This document shows, in pieces, positions 52,977 through 64,000 of a stretch of DNA of 64,000 nt. This DNA comes from Puffinus mauretanicus (taxonomy: Eukaryota; Chordata; Aves; Procellariiformes; Procellariidae). The notes beneath the pieces were generated by a model. That model ran no database searches. It saw only the letters and a list, made by a program, of their open reading frames with translations, and had not been told where the DNA came from. The stretch lies in NCBI GenBank assembly GCA_023333565.1, contig JAJKFH010002198.1, forward strand, positions 3,100,001 to 3,164,000, read 5' to 3'. A program made the translations under genes and the position numbers. Numbering within the stretch: the first letter of the stretch is position 1; each line of letters starts with the position of its first letter.

Positions 52977-53983
52977 TAGAATCATAGAATCATAGAATCA
53001 TTAAGGTTGGAAAAGACCTCTAAGACCATCGAGTCCAACCGTCAACCCAACACCACCATGCCCACTAAACCATGTCCCTTAGCGCCTCATCTACACGTCT
53101 TTTAAATACTTCCAGGGTCGGTGACTCAACCACTTCCCTGGGCAGCCCGTTCCAAGGCCTGACCACTCTTTCAGTAAAGAAATTTCTCCTAATGTCCAAT
53201 CTAAACCTCCCCTGGCGCAACTTGAGGCCATTTCCTCTCGTCCTATCGCTAGTTACTTGGGAGAAGAGACCAACCCCCACCTCGCTACAACCTCCTGTCA
53301 GGTAGTTGTAGAGCACGATGAGGTCTCCCCTCAGCCTCCTCTTCTCCAGGCTAAACAGTCCCAGTTCCCTCAGCCACTCCTCATAAGACTTGTCTCCAGG
53401 CCCTTCACCAGCTTCGTTGCCCTTCTTTGGACACGCTCCAGCACCTCCATGTCCTTCTTGTAGTGAGAGGCCCAAAACTGAACACAGGATTCGAGGTGCG
53501 GCCTCACCAGTGCCGAGTACAGGGGCACGATCACCTCCCTGCTCCTGCTGGCCACACTATTCCTAATACAGGCCAGGATGCCATTGGCCTTCTTGGCCAC
53601 CTGAGCACACTGCCGGCTCATGTTCAGCCGACTGTCAACCAGCACCCCAGGTCCTTTTCCTCCGGGCAGCTTTCCAGCCACTCTTCCCCAAGCCTGTAGC
53701 GTTGCCTGGGGTTGTTGTGGCCCAAGTGCAGGACCCGGCACTTGGCCTTGTTGAACCTCATACAGTTGGCCTCGGCCCATCGATCCAGCCTGTCCAGGTC
53801 CCTCTGCAGAGCCTTCCTACCCTCCAGCAGATCAACACTCCCACCCAACTTGGTGTCGCCTGCAAACTTACTGAGGGAGCACTCGATCCCCTCATCCAGA
53901 TCATTGATAAAGATATTGAACAGGACCGGCCCCAGTACTGAGCCCTGGGGAACACCGCTTGTGACCGGCCGCCAACTGGATTT
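52977..53983 (-). mobile_element. CR1 LINE, about 1 kb, minus orientation
   Basis: The longest CR1 copy here. It begins with the repeated AATCATAG 3' terminus and runs back through the 3' UTR and the C-terminal third of the second open reading frame to CCGGCCGCCAACTGGATTT, after which the sequence becomes unique intron. It is of the same subfamily as the copy at 33082-33478. The coding part is broken across three frames, described separately. Confidence 0.96.
53065..53983 (-). pseudogene. CR1 ORF2 (reverse transcriptase) remnant with frameshifts
   Basis: Read on the minus strand, the 5' part (about 53980-53640) carries [20 protein letters not shown] after a [16 protein letters not shown] segment. 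The middle (about 53640-53400) carries [20 protein letters not shown] and [17 protein letters not shown]. The 3' part (about 53400-53065) carries [15 protein letters not shown] and [19 protein letters not shown]. These are successive pieces of the end of the CR1 reverse transcriptase and its C-terminus, but they lie in three different frames. At least two frameshifts have therefore occurred. The endonuclease and the core catalytic part of the reverse transcriptase are absent. This is a dead fragment. Confidence 0.85.
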
Positions 53984-56900
53984 GTTGGAGATACCAACAA
54001 AACAAATGCTCAGAGAGTAGTATTACTTACTTTAACTGCTAATTCTATTCTTGACTGATCAACCAGTGTCTTCAACAAACTACCAAACTCTATTTTGAAA
54101 TACCACCCTATTAGGGAGATGGCTTCAGAGCTTCTGACATCTGAACGCAAAGGAAGCCTGTGACAGAGGTAAGAGAAGGACCCAAACTTCTGATTACTGT
54201 ATCTGAGCTTGAACCACAACTCTACTATCTTCTTGGTAGCAGATGACCGTCGTGATAGTTAATAGTAAAATAGTAATAGTAATGTCCTTGGCCGGTAGGA
54301 ATTAGTGCTCAGACTCTCTTAAGGGAGAATGATCTATAAGGAACTGAAAACAACCTTAGCACAGTGCACATCCCTTAGGTAGGGATGCAGGTAAAAAGCA
54401 ATGAAAAGACAAGGGTGCTGTAGAGAAGGATCTGCTCGTTACGGTGAATCAAATGCTGATCATCAGTCAACAACACCAGGCAGCTGTATAGAAGCCAAAG
54501 AGCTGGGCTAATCGGGAAAGAAGTGCACGTGACTACAGGAGCAGTGATCTTTTGACTTTACACTCAACACTGGTAGGGCTTCAGCTGAAGTGAAATGGCC
54601 GTTTTGACCCTTCGTTTCAAAAAGAGAAAGAACAGAGAGCAACAAGACTGATGATACCTAGAGAAAAACAGGAAAGATCCAGAAAAACTGTTGGGATGAA
54701 GTCTGCTTAGACTGTGGGGAAACATGGCAACAATGTCAAGTATATGATATTGTTGTCAATAAAACATGGCAGAGAGGAAAAATAATACTGTTCCTCATTG
54801 CATTAAGAAAATTAGTATTAGACACTTGTGGTAAAGTTTTCTGAGGATAGCAGAGCATATTCACAGACCAGTTTAGAAGCTTCATCATTATAAAACTATA
54901 AAATCTGCTCAAGAAAACTTCTATCAGGAGGATCTATGCAGAGCTGAACTTGCCTTAGGATGAGAAGGAAGAGAGATGACTTTTCTGGTCACACAATTCT
55001 AAATAGTCTGGACACATTTTACTGTATGTGTTTTAGTTTTATCCTGTAGGAGGAGTAATTTCATAGGAATTCAACATTATTCCAATGGAACTATCCTTTG
55101 AGACAGAAAACCCCATGCAGAACAGATGGAATTCCAGAGGACCAGACTAGCTGGTAGTTCTTGATACAGTGCTATGAAGCAGGCTGCTAGTATAATAACC
55201 ATGTTATCTCCTCCTCCTTCCCCAAAAAACTCTAACTTAGTCATCAAAATAATTTTGCAAGATTACAGCAAAGTCATGGTGATCCGCAGTACTAAAGACA
55301 TGTGGCAGTAAAAAAAAAAAGATAATAATTAACCACGTTGAGTAGATTCACATTCAGCACTTGTGAGAAAAAGTCTTCACTAAAGACAATGATATAAAGA
55401 GCCTGTCAGAAAGCAATCACTATGTACAAGGCAAAAAACTTGTTATGCACCACTCGAATAGAGTGATGCTATACGGCGGAGCAGAGTTTATCTAGGACTT
55501 GCACATCAACACTGAGCAGAGTGTCTCAGGCACAGTGCACAACCCAGTCTATGGGTTCCACAGCCACCAGAGGGAAACAAAGCATGCGACCAGACGGCAA
55601 CGAACAAATCTGAATGCGTGGCTCCAGCACACGCAGGTAACAAGAGTGCCTTCTGTGCTCTGCAAAGTTCTTCATGGAGAAACAAATGTACTACTGAGTT
55701 TGATCTGACTGGGCACTGCAGTGATATTGTAGGTGCCTGTACCCTTCAACTGCACATGCTAACCACCTCCTCAAATATACTACTCACTAGTGATATCAAA
55801 CATGCACACAACCCTGAAAACAAATGTACTGCCTAGGAGCAACCTCAAAGCTTCCTCTTCTGGCTCTTTATTCCACTGAGCCAGCATGAAACGATGTCAA
55901 ATTTGGTTTCAGCACTCAATGGCCTTCTGTACGCATGTGCTAGTATGATCTTGATTGAGTTCTACTAAAAATATGTCTGCAAATGAACATATTTCCAATT
56001 GAGATGACTCATTTTATTATTTCTCACCAATTAGCTTCTGTGGTCCTACAATCCTAAAAAATGCCAAGTTCAGCTGTCAGTGTCTAATAATAAATTTATC
56101 TGTCTGTAACCATAGTTAGTAATGGCTAACTCTACATCTGACACAGTTGACAGAGGAGTGGTGGAAAACATCTGCAATAAAGAATGAATACCAAATTAAA
56201 CAGAAAACAGCTAGTGGGCTGATTTCAGCTTCTTAACAGCCCCTGTATGTCAAATTTATCTCTGATGTAATTCCACTTATTTTAGGAATTTGATAAGAAT
56301 TCTATTGCATTACACCCTCGCTCACTAGTTCTAGGCTACGTCTCTTCTGCAATCAAAGGTGTGATTACAGCATGGGACATATCTATGCTATATTTGATCT
56401 CGCTGGTGTGAATAACAGCACCAGTAAAGACAGAGGTGAAAGCATGCTAGAAAAGGTATCCACAAGATTCTGCTTGGAAACACAAGATTATATCTATAAT
56501 CTGAGTCAGACAGTTAACAAGCCGCCTCTAAAAACATGCCAAGTGTCTTATAACCCCATGGTGCTCAGTCCAAGCTAATAAATCCAGACTCTCACCACTA
56601 CCTGAAAATGCTGTATCTGAAAATAATCACTGAAGGGTTTTAGTTTTACAACGGTTTTCCGAGAAAGACTTCATTAATCTCAGCTGGAGAACAGAGGCAC
56701 ATGTTAAAACAAGTAATTTGTTCAAGGTCACACAATAATTAGACTCAAACTGAACACATCCCTTTTTTGTGTATTCCTCCTACCCTACTAACAGGTTCCA
56801 CAGAGCAAGAAGGCTCTGACAACATGCCTCGCTTGTGGACGAGGCCCTCTCACTCCAACTCAGGCAACTGTGAAAACCTCCCCTCTGCACCATCCCTTTC

Positions 56901-58899
56901 ATGCAAGAATACATGAGAAAAGTTCACCAGCCCTCAGTCTTGTATCTTGCGAGCAGACTCGGGAGGCTAAGTTAGTAATATGACCATCTGCTTGAGTTTG
57001 CACATTCAATCCCAGATCACTTTCTCTTCCCCTAATCTTTTTTTCAGCAGTATTTCTCGAATCATTCCACTTCAGCTCTCTGCCAGACTGATATTTCGCA
57101 GCTGCCCGATCAATCATGCAACCTTTCCTCTCTAATTCCCAAAGACTTACCTGCCACTGTGTTTTTTTTATTTTTGGAGCAAGGTTAAAGATTCATTCCA
57201 ATCTTCATCTCTTTCAGCCATGTAATGCTCTGTCAATATATTTCTCCCTGCTTTCATTCTGAAGCTGCTCTAACTTATGAGATTCACCCTTTCACTTCAC
57301 ACATTTTCCATGCGATGCTTTCTTGTCGCCATGAGAAGTCTACCACCTTTCTGAATTCTTCCTCCTTAGACTAATTCAATTTTGAAAAATTCTCTCAGAC
57401 TGCTGTTCACAACTTCTCTTCTGAGCATCTTTGATTTATGATCTATTCTTTCCTGCAGACCATTAATGAAATTATTACGACGAGATGTGGTATCTTCCCA
57501 TGAATGACTCCAAAAGGGCTATTACCAACATTCAATTTCTACCCAGCTTAAAATGCCACAAAAAGGCCATCATACAGCTGGAGCTGTATCATATTATGAA
57601 ACCCCAAGCAATCATAACACTGAAAACCCAGTTCCTAGACACCTTCACTACATAAGCAAGCGTAAAGGAGATTTTCAGCCTCCCATTAGAGATTGGTTGT
57701 CCCTTCAAAAAAGGGACCAATATCCAATCTACCCCACTGTCTCCAAACAGTGCTGCTGTTCTACATTTATCTTTTCTTAACCCACCCCCAACATACTTAT
57801 TTCTCAAAACATCAATGTACGAAATAAAGACTGCAGCAGTCTTAAAACACTAAACTTCAAACTTTATAACTAAACAACTACAGTGCCTAGATATCAGGAA
57901 ATAATTGTATTCTATAGGGACAGTGCAGTTGAGGGGAAGAACACTAAATTGAGACAAGTGGCAGATGGATTTTGTTCCCAGATCTCCCACCAAGCTTTTC
58001 TAATTTATTAGTCAAGTTATTCCCCTGTGCTTAAGCCCCTTTTCCACACCTTTTTGGCTGTATTTGTTTAGACTCTAAATTCTCCCAGGCAAGACTATTC
58101 CAAATTCAGTTTTGAGATAAATCATACCATTAATAAGTGCAAGATTACATACATGCCGTAACAGGAAAGAAACAAAAACTTATACATAGCATGAAATGTT
58201 TTGGGTTTTAGGGCTTTTTTTTCCCATCGAGAGTGAGTTTAAGCAGCAAGCTACAGACCATGTCAGGAGAACTATCCAGTGGTCCAGCCACACAGCCTCC
58301 CAAGAAGGCATTGAAAACTTGCACATCCCAATTTTTACTCAAAAAAAAGCCTCCATAAGCACAGTGCTAGAAAAAATATACAATAAAATAAACCAGCTGG
58401 AAGTCTGTTTGGTGGCTTTACCTGCAGGGCCCTGGGAATGGGCAGCAATGAATAGGTCAGGTACTTGGTTCAATAGGCTGCCTGTGGCCCGCAGCTGAGA
58501 TATATTTCCTCTGCTTAGCAGAAATGTCATCAGGTTTGAACAGTAATCATACTTTGCAAAATCATAATATTGGAAACTTACTGCTCTTCACTTCAACAAG
58601 TAAAGATGATAAAAAGAAGCGGCAGGACAAATGGGAATTGAGATATCCAAAGAGCAATGATTAGTGATTTTGACTACTCCCAGTAATCCAAGTCAGAGCT
58701 ACCTACAGCAAGAGAACACCAGGTACAGACCACCACTCTCCCCTGAATATGAAACACTTCTTATAGCTTGATTTTTTAATTTCTTATCTATCCGTCTCTG
58801 AAAAAAAAATCCCATGGCATTTGCCTCTGGATTTCTAGACACCTCTTGGGAAATTAATCCTCTCAGCTGTATTCTCTGTTATTCCCTCACTTTTCTAAC

Positions 58900-59470
58900 C
58901 CCACCACTCCCATGATGATCTGTTCTTCCTCTCTCACACAACACTTTACACTCCTTTCATTCTTCTGCCCCTTACAGTCTTTCTTCCATTGATCACACCT
59001 CCTGCTTTCAGCCCTCCATTCCCCACCCTGTGATCCTTTGTGCACATCCCACCTTCCAGCCCTGACACTGTTACACTGAAGCCAGCCATGTCCAGCTGCC
59101 GCCTCTTCTTCTGCCTCTCTGCCCTCCTCTCACAGCCACTACCTGCGCTCAGGTCTCCTCCCCGGCCACCAGAACAACCCTTGAAAAGGCCTCAGCATGA
59201 GCATCTCCCTAGCAGATGTATTATTTACCTTCCTCCTTCCCCTCTGTTTAGTGAGCACAAGTACTTCCTTGAGGGATGCTGCCAGCTCCACATTCATGAG
59301 GGCTTTCGGCCTTTCTGCTAGAGAGAGCCACAGCAGCAGTGGTGTCCCCAGAGCAGGCAAGGGGATGCAGGCCATGGCAAGTGTCCTAGGAGAGCCGCAG
59401 CCCACCCGAGGGCAGGAATTCCCCCCTTTCACTGGCTGATCTGCTTCTGCACCCACCTGGTGACAACTGG
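58900..59470. other. Pyrimidine- then GC-rich block, no gene recognised
   Basis: The left half is rich in CT/CCT on the plus strand (TTCTTCCTCTCTC and similar). The right half (59080-59460) is more GC-rich, with several CpG and CAGCAG-type segments. Open frames of 80-105 codons exist on both strands but show no recognisable domain or splice structure. It could be an old, unrecognisable insertion or a regulatory element. Confidence 0.3.
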
Positions 59471-60837
59471 GATTGAGCTCAGCACCTCATGATGGGTAAA
59501 GGGAACAGTACTTCAAGAAACCGAGCCCTCTGGCTGAACAGCTGCAATGGAGAAGTTGGGGCTAACAAGTAACAGTCTTTATGAAGAAAAAATTTAAACA
59601 CACTTTTTCAGTTTAAAAAGCCACTCTGAACTCTCCTCCACCTCAGTTCTAACGATGCAAATACTTGGCCACACTGAGCAGTGGGAAGAAAGGAAGGGAG
59701 GCTTGGTAGCCCTTTCCACATACCCAGGGATGTCAGGGAAACAGACATTTGATGATTGTTGCAGGGGTATCTTCGAAAAACCCCACAGCATTCAAGAAAG
59801 AAAGAAAAAGAAAGATCAAGGGTCCTTTCCCATTAAGCTGCAGTACCAGACTTCAGTGTACTAACACCACAAGAAAGTCAAAATACCAAACAGAAGATGA
59901 GAAGCGGCTTGATCTTGATCACATTTAAGAATAAATCATTATACCTAGCACGTTGCAGTTTATGCGCATATTGTGTGACAAAAATAAAATCATTTCTATT
60001 TTTGGGGAGGGTGTTCTACCCATACTATCAGCTGCCAGTCAAGGCAGCAGCACTGGGATAGCCAAGGATAATCAGCTAATCCTGGGGAGGTTGAGAGGAT
60101 CGGTTTTTTGTTGCTAGACATATTCAGTCCCAGTAATGGGACTCAGCTTTACAAGAAAAGTGTTATGACGAAAACATTCCTCAAGCAAGGAACCACAGAT
60201 TGCATTGACAATTCTTATTAACTTTACTCAAATTTAGAATCATAGCAGTTAAGCCATATTTATTCTATAACTTTAATCAAGTCATAGTATGACAAACCAC
60301 ACTATTAGAGTCCTTTTTTTAGTGAATCTTGCTTCCTGAGAAAGATGGTCTAGACAATAGTAATTGTGCATTTTATTTAACTTGCCAGCTCTTCTTTTAC
60401 CTCACTTTTATGATAAAAGAAAACTTGAAAAATATTATTTTGGTTTTAAAATTAGGTTTCAAACCATTACGTAATCCATAAAATTGCCCTGATATGTCCT
60501 AGGAAAAGTATAATGCCATTAACTAACAAATCTTAATTTCATTTGACACATCACAAGACATACCGTGATCACAGGGCTTACTTGGCAACAGCTGCCTCCC
60601 AGAAGCACTGCCTAAACTAACGATGTGTCATTTACTTTGTATAATTTAAAAAAAGAACATGTAGAGAAGGTGTAAAGTGACAGAAGTCTTTCCCAAATGT
60701 AGTAGATGCATCTAGGAAAGGTGCTACAATAATCCTAAAATATTTTGCCAGGAGTCAAGTGTTCTAGCTGGCCCCTGGGCTTGCTGTTTCTGAAACTAAT
60801 AGGTTACTTCTTCGCAACTCTTAAAATGCTGTTGAAT

Positions 60838-60867
60838 GGGGGATGGGGTGGGGGCAGTGTGGGAGGG
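60838..60867 (+). other. G-quadruplex-type motif
   Basis: Five G runs on the plus strand (5, 4, 5, 3 and 3 G) are separated by loops of 2, 1, 6 and 1 bases, which satisfies the usual G3+N1-7 rule with a spare run. RYR2 is transcribed from the minus strand, so the G-rich strand is the template strand for RYR2, and the RNA would be C-rich here. Confidence 0.75.
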
Positions 60868-63800
60868 ATTGGTGGCATCCCGAAATACAGACACATCTCA
60901 AAACAAGCATCAGTACACTGAATATCAAAACACCTGAACAGTTCTTATCCTGACTGCATTATTTCCTCCTCAAACAGAGCATATGAATCACTGAATTTTG
61001 TGTTTTACACTGAAGCTGCCATGAAGGGTCTGCCAACGGTCAGATTTGTGCTACAGAATTTAGGTCCAGAGCATCAAGCAGCCACATATCCACGGGTCTT
61101 AGTAGCATGGGATATTCCTCTGTACTTTACCAAGTGCTGCAGCTTGCTGCTACCCAATCAGTACTTGACAATATCAAAGAATGTCTCCTCCAGAGAAAAA
61201 TATAGTATAAATTTTGCAGCAATTTTGTCTTGTCATTCCATTTGCATTCTTTTTCATAGTCTGAAAAATAATATTAGTATAAAAAGACTGAAATATTCAG
61301 CACAATAGCAGTATATGTTGGACTGACAAATTCTGCGTAAGAAATCAAAGCACACTGCAGTAGAACATTTGGTTATTAAAGAGTCTGTGCAGGTATTAAC
61401 AGAACAGTAAGTAGATCCCGATGCATTCTGCGCTAAGCCTGTCTTTTGAAATAATAAAAATTTATGGGTTCCTAAAAGAATTTCTCTTTACCCCAGCTTG
61501 CAGAGCACGCTTAATTTTTAATTATTTCTCTCAAGTCCTTCAGAAAGTCCTGCAGAGCTGAACAGTTCATGGAAAAGCTGTGAGATTCAACTAGCACAAT
61601 ATATATTGCAGCAACTGCTAACCAAGAAAAATTAAGGAATCTTCAGATACACAGGAAAATGGCTTTCTATCACCAGGTTCTCATGCCAGCAGGCAATTCT
61701 TCACAGATTTTAATCAGGTGCAATGACAGAAGGCTGCAGTGAACTGTGAGTCCCAAAAATATGTTATTAAGCAGGTGCAAAAATATCTTTCAAGCTTATG
61801 TACATGTCGCAAAGTAACATTCAGAGACAGTCCGATTTTTATTTCCTGTTTTCTTCCCCTGAACAACTCACCAGCTATCATAAATGAGCCAGTGAAATGG
61901 AAAATTATCACCAAGAATATTGAAACAGCAGGAGTATCTTTCAACTGCTTCTACTCTATACTTTCACCACACAAAATTATGCACAAGCACAAACTTAAAC
62001 ATTATAAACCACAAATTTATATTTGTAATACTCATTTTTTGTTCTTCCATATATATATTTTATATGACATGGGATAAAAGGTATGCTTCACTTTACTCCC
62101 AGCTAAGAAAAGGGGCAAAAAACAAACATCAACAAAATCTTGCCATGTTTGTTTATACAGTGGAATTAATGGTTCCGTATTATATTGAACAAATGTTGAA
62201 AGTAGGTTCATCAAAGCTGAAAATACAAATTCTCAAATACTGATTTCATAATCATATGCTGAACTCCATTTTTCCCACTCTTATTTACAGTAAGAAATTC
62301 TGTCATTGCTTCCACTGTACTCTGAGAGTACTGAGAGAGTAAAAAGTGTCATGTTATCTTATGAGCTGCATCTGATAGTAGGAGATCTCCCAGAAATCTG
62401 TCAGAATTGCTACTAAAGAAGAGAGCAAAATTAACTTTTTTATTTCCAGTATGAAGCTATATGTATAGCCTGTTTTTCACAGGCTGCTATTTATCAAGTG
62501 CCACCCTCGCTAAAAATTGCACTATTACATTAATTGCAAATCAAAGAAGCCTGAGAAAAAGAACAGAACATTTTAAGCAGGAAAGTGGATTCAGAATAAT
62601 GGTTTCACCTGAGCCAAAGAAAATCAAGGCTAGAATTTTTAATGCTGGGAGGGAGATTTGCTAGTTTTCTGCATACGTTACATGACTAAAGAGCTGTATT
62701 TTAACACCACCTTTTAAATTTAATACTTAATTTAAGGTATGTCTAAATCACAGAACTTAATGTATTAACTTGCCTACTTATTACAGAGAATACCACTTTG
62801 CATTACCATTTTTCATTCCTTCATGCATGTTAACTGGTGGTTAACATCTACTGTGAAAACACAGGTGTAATTCACAGTCTTACGAAAGCTTTCACATTGC
62901 CTCAAACACAGTACATGCACATAACTTCATTTTGGGTCACAATTCTATTTCAGTGCTTGCCCTCTAAATTCGCTAATTTTAGTGTTAATTTAAACAACTT
63001 TTAAGTACAGCAGCAAAGCTAGGCTGATAACTGTCTGTATATCAATGAGGCTAAGAACTGTGAGCTCTCACATGTTTCTTTCGGCTCTACTGAGTCCCTT
63101 CAGCTCACCGAGCTCCTGCAAACCATTTAGACTAGGATGCATCACACCTAACTTAAGGCATCTAAAATTCACTCATCTAAGTCTATTTAACTACCATTAG
63201 CTATTTACATCTACTCAGCTTCAGCTCCCTTGGCAGCCAATGGTGGGAGACTGTTTTCCAGAAAGCGAGGCATCTTCTTCTGAAAACGGAATTTGAGACA
63301 GCCGTGATGAACTGCCCTCTGCAGGTATCTCCTCCTCTCCTTGGACTCTGCAATAATCAGCTTAGGCTGGGGTGACCAGCACTTAGGTGTCCCAGTTTAG
63401 GAGAGGTGAATCCCAGCCTCAGCACGCTGATAGCAGCTTGTCCGATGGTAAAGAGGCAACAGAGGAACATTTGTCCTCTACAGAACAGTCTCATGTTTTC
63501 AAACTCACAAGCGCTCAAGACACCAAATTTAAAGAAATTTAGGCAAGCTTTGCGTGACTATTGAAATTACAGCTATGTCCTAAATAACAACAAACAAATA
63601 GCACACTGCGGACTGGGGCTTCATGTTCTTTCACTGCCCATTGCCTTAGCCAAATTACATAAAAACTGAGGAAAGGAGAACACCTCGGCATATTAATTTC
63701 AACCCGAATCACGTGCAAAGCTTGGTATTCAAAACAAACTGTCAACCGGTCATTCCAGCTCTACTTACAACCCTGAGTCCTCAGTCACAAGATCAGTCGC

Positions 63801-64000
63801 TCCCCAGTTTCTGTATTAACTTACAAATGTGCGCACGCAGCACCTTCAGCCCCCACATGGCTGAGGGGTAGCAGGCAGTCGTCGTGATGACAACACCAAC
63901 AAATGCTGAGGCAACCCAGGATTTATTGAGACCTCGGCTAGCATGAGTCGTGGGCCAGCCATCTCTCCACTGCTCCGCCAGCTGCTCCAAAACATTTAGA

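Larger units (their letters stand above)
1..64000 (-). other. RYR2: Partial RYR2 gene, intron 1 (part) to intron 4 (part)
   Basis: The whole window appears to lie inside one minus-strand gene. Three exons, in the correct order and all phase 0, encode residues 17 to about 98 of the cardiac ryanodine receptor by mammalian numbering. RYR2 is a very large homotetrameric Ca2+ release channel in the sarcoplasmic reticulum membrane, and these residues belong to the cytosolic N-terminal beta-trefoil domain (domain A, of the family shared with IP3 receptors). The microexon encoding VDVEKW is, to my knowledge, a RYR2 feature missing from RYR1 and RYR3. Neither the promoter nor exon 1 (about 16 codons) is visible, and exon 5 is not visible before base 2443. 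The identification rests on protein recognition from memory, not on a database search. Confidence 0.93.
45673..64000 (-). other. RYR2: Part of RYR2 intron 1
   Basis: This stretch is upstream of exon 2 in the transcript. In mammals intron 1 of RYR2 is very long, which fits the absence here of exon 1 or any promoter-like CpG island. Recognisable content is a poly-T/poly-G tract at 46946-46992, an internally deleted LTR at 49225-49507, a CA/TA microsatellite at 51094-51141, a 1-kb CR1 copy at 52977-53983, a pyrimidine- and GC-rich block around 58900-59470, and a G-quadruplex-type motif at 60838-60867. I can name nothing in 45680-46900, 47000-49200, 49510-51090, 51150-52970, 54000-58890 or 60870-64000. 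Confidence 0.75.

Noticed and set aside
53072..54020. Several plus-strand open frames of 68-102 codons
   Set aside because: They are antisense shadows of the minus-oriented CR1 coding remnant, whose GC-rich sequence has few stops on either strand. The same applies to 33166-33497 and 42644-42859.
45673..64000. Search for RYR2 exon 1 (about 16 codons with ATG and a CpG-island promoter)
   Set aside because: No matching minus-strand segment with a following GT donor was found by eye, so exon 1 is taken to lie outside the window.
1..64000. Bacterial-type systems (operons, CRISPR arrays, insertion sequences, toxin-antitoxin, phage)
   Set aside because: There are no direct repeat-spacer arrays, no ribosome-binding-site-led gene clusters and no transposase. 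All firm signals are those of a bird intron.

Overview
The window is vertebrate nuclear DNA, almost certainly from a bird. It is AT-rich, gene-poor and intronic, and its interspersed repeats are the ones typical of avian genomes: CR1 LINE copies ending in ATTCTATGATTCTAT-type 3' tails, and endogenous-retrovirus LTRs. There is no bacterial-style gene packing, operon, tRNA, rRNA or CRISPR array. The species cannot be named from the sequence.

The only protein-coding content I can support is three short exons on the minus strand. They encode consecutive pieces of the N-terminus of the cardiac ryanodine receptor RYR2, the sarcoplasmic-reticulum Ca2+ release channel. Exon 2 (45553-45672, 40 codons, starts DDEVVLQC), exon 3 (23993-24097, 35 codons, starts NVPPDLSIC) and a 21-base microexon 4 (2443-2463, ending VDVEKW) are all phase 0 and join into one frame. 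All three have AG acceptors and GT donors. The VDVEKW microexon and the exon lengths of 120, 105 and 21 bases point to RYR2 rather than RYR1 or RYR3. Exon 1 should lie beyond base 64000 and exon 5 before base 1; I searched by eye and found neither.

Layout from right to left, in the direction of transcription: part of intron 1 (45673-64000), with a 1-kb CR1 copy, an internally deleted LTR, a G-rich quadruplex-type motif and simple repeats; exon 2; intron 2 (24098-45552, 21.5 kb), with three CR1 copies, an old CR1 remnant close to exon 3, and a 222-codon antisense open frame that I do not recognise; exon 3; intron 3 (2464-23992, 21.5 kb), with two LTRs of different families and a GC/CpG-rich island; microexon 4; and the first 2.4 kb of intron 4.

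Nothing here looks like a new multi-gene system. The most useful second-look items are the microexon, the symmetric exon 3 with a CR1 remnant beside it, two near-identical CR1 copies in direct orientation flanking exon 2, LTRs with core-promoter signals on both strands inside the gene, the CpG-rich island in intron 3, and the unexplained long antisense open frame in intron 2.
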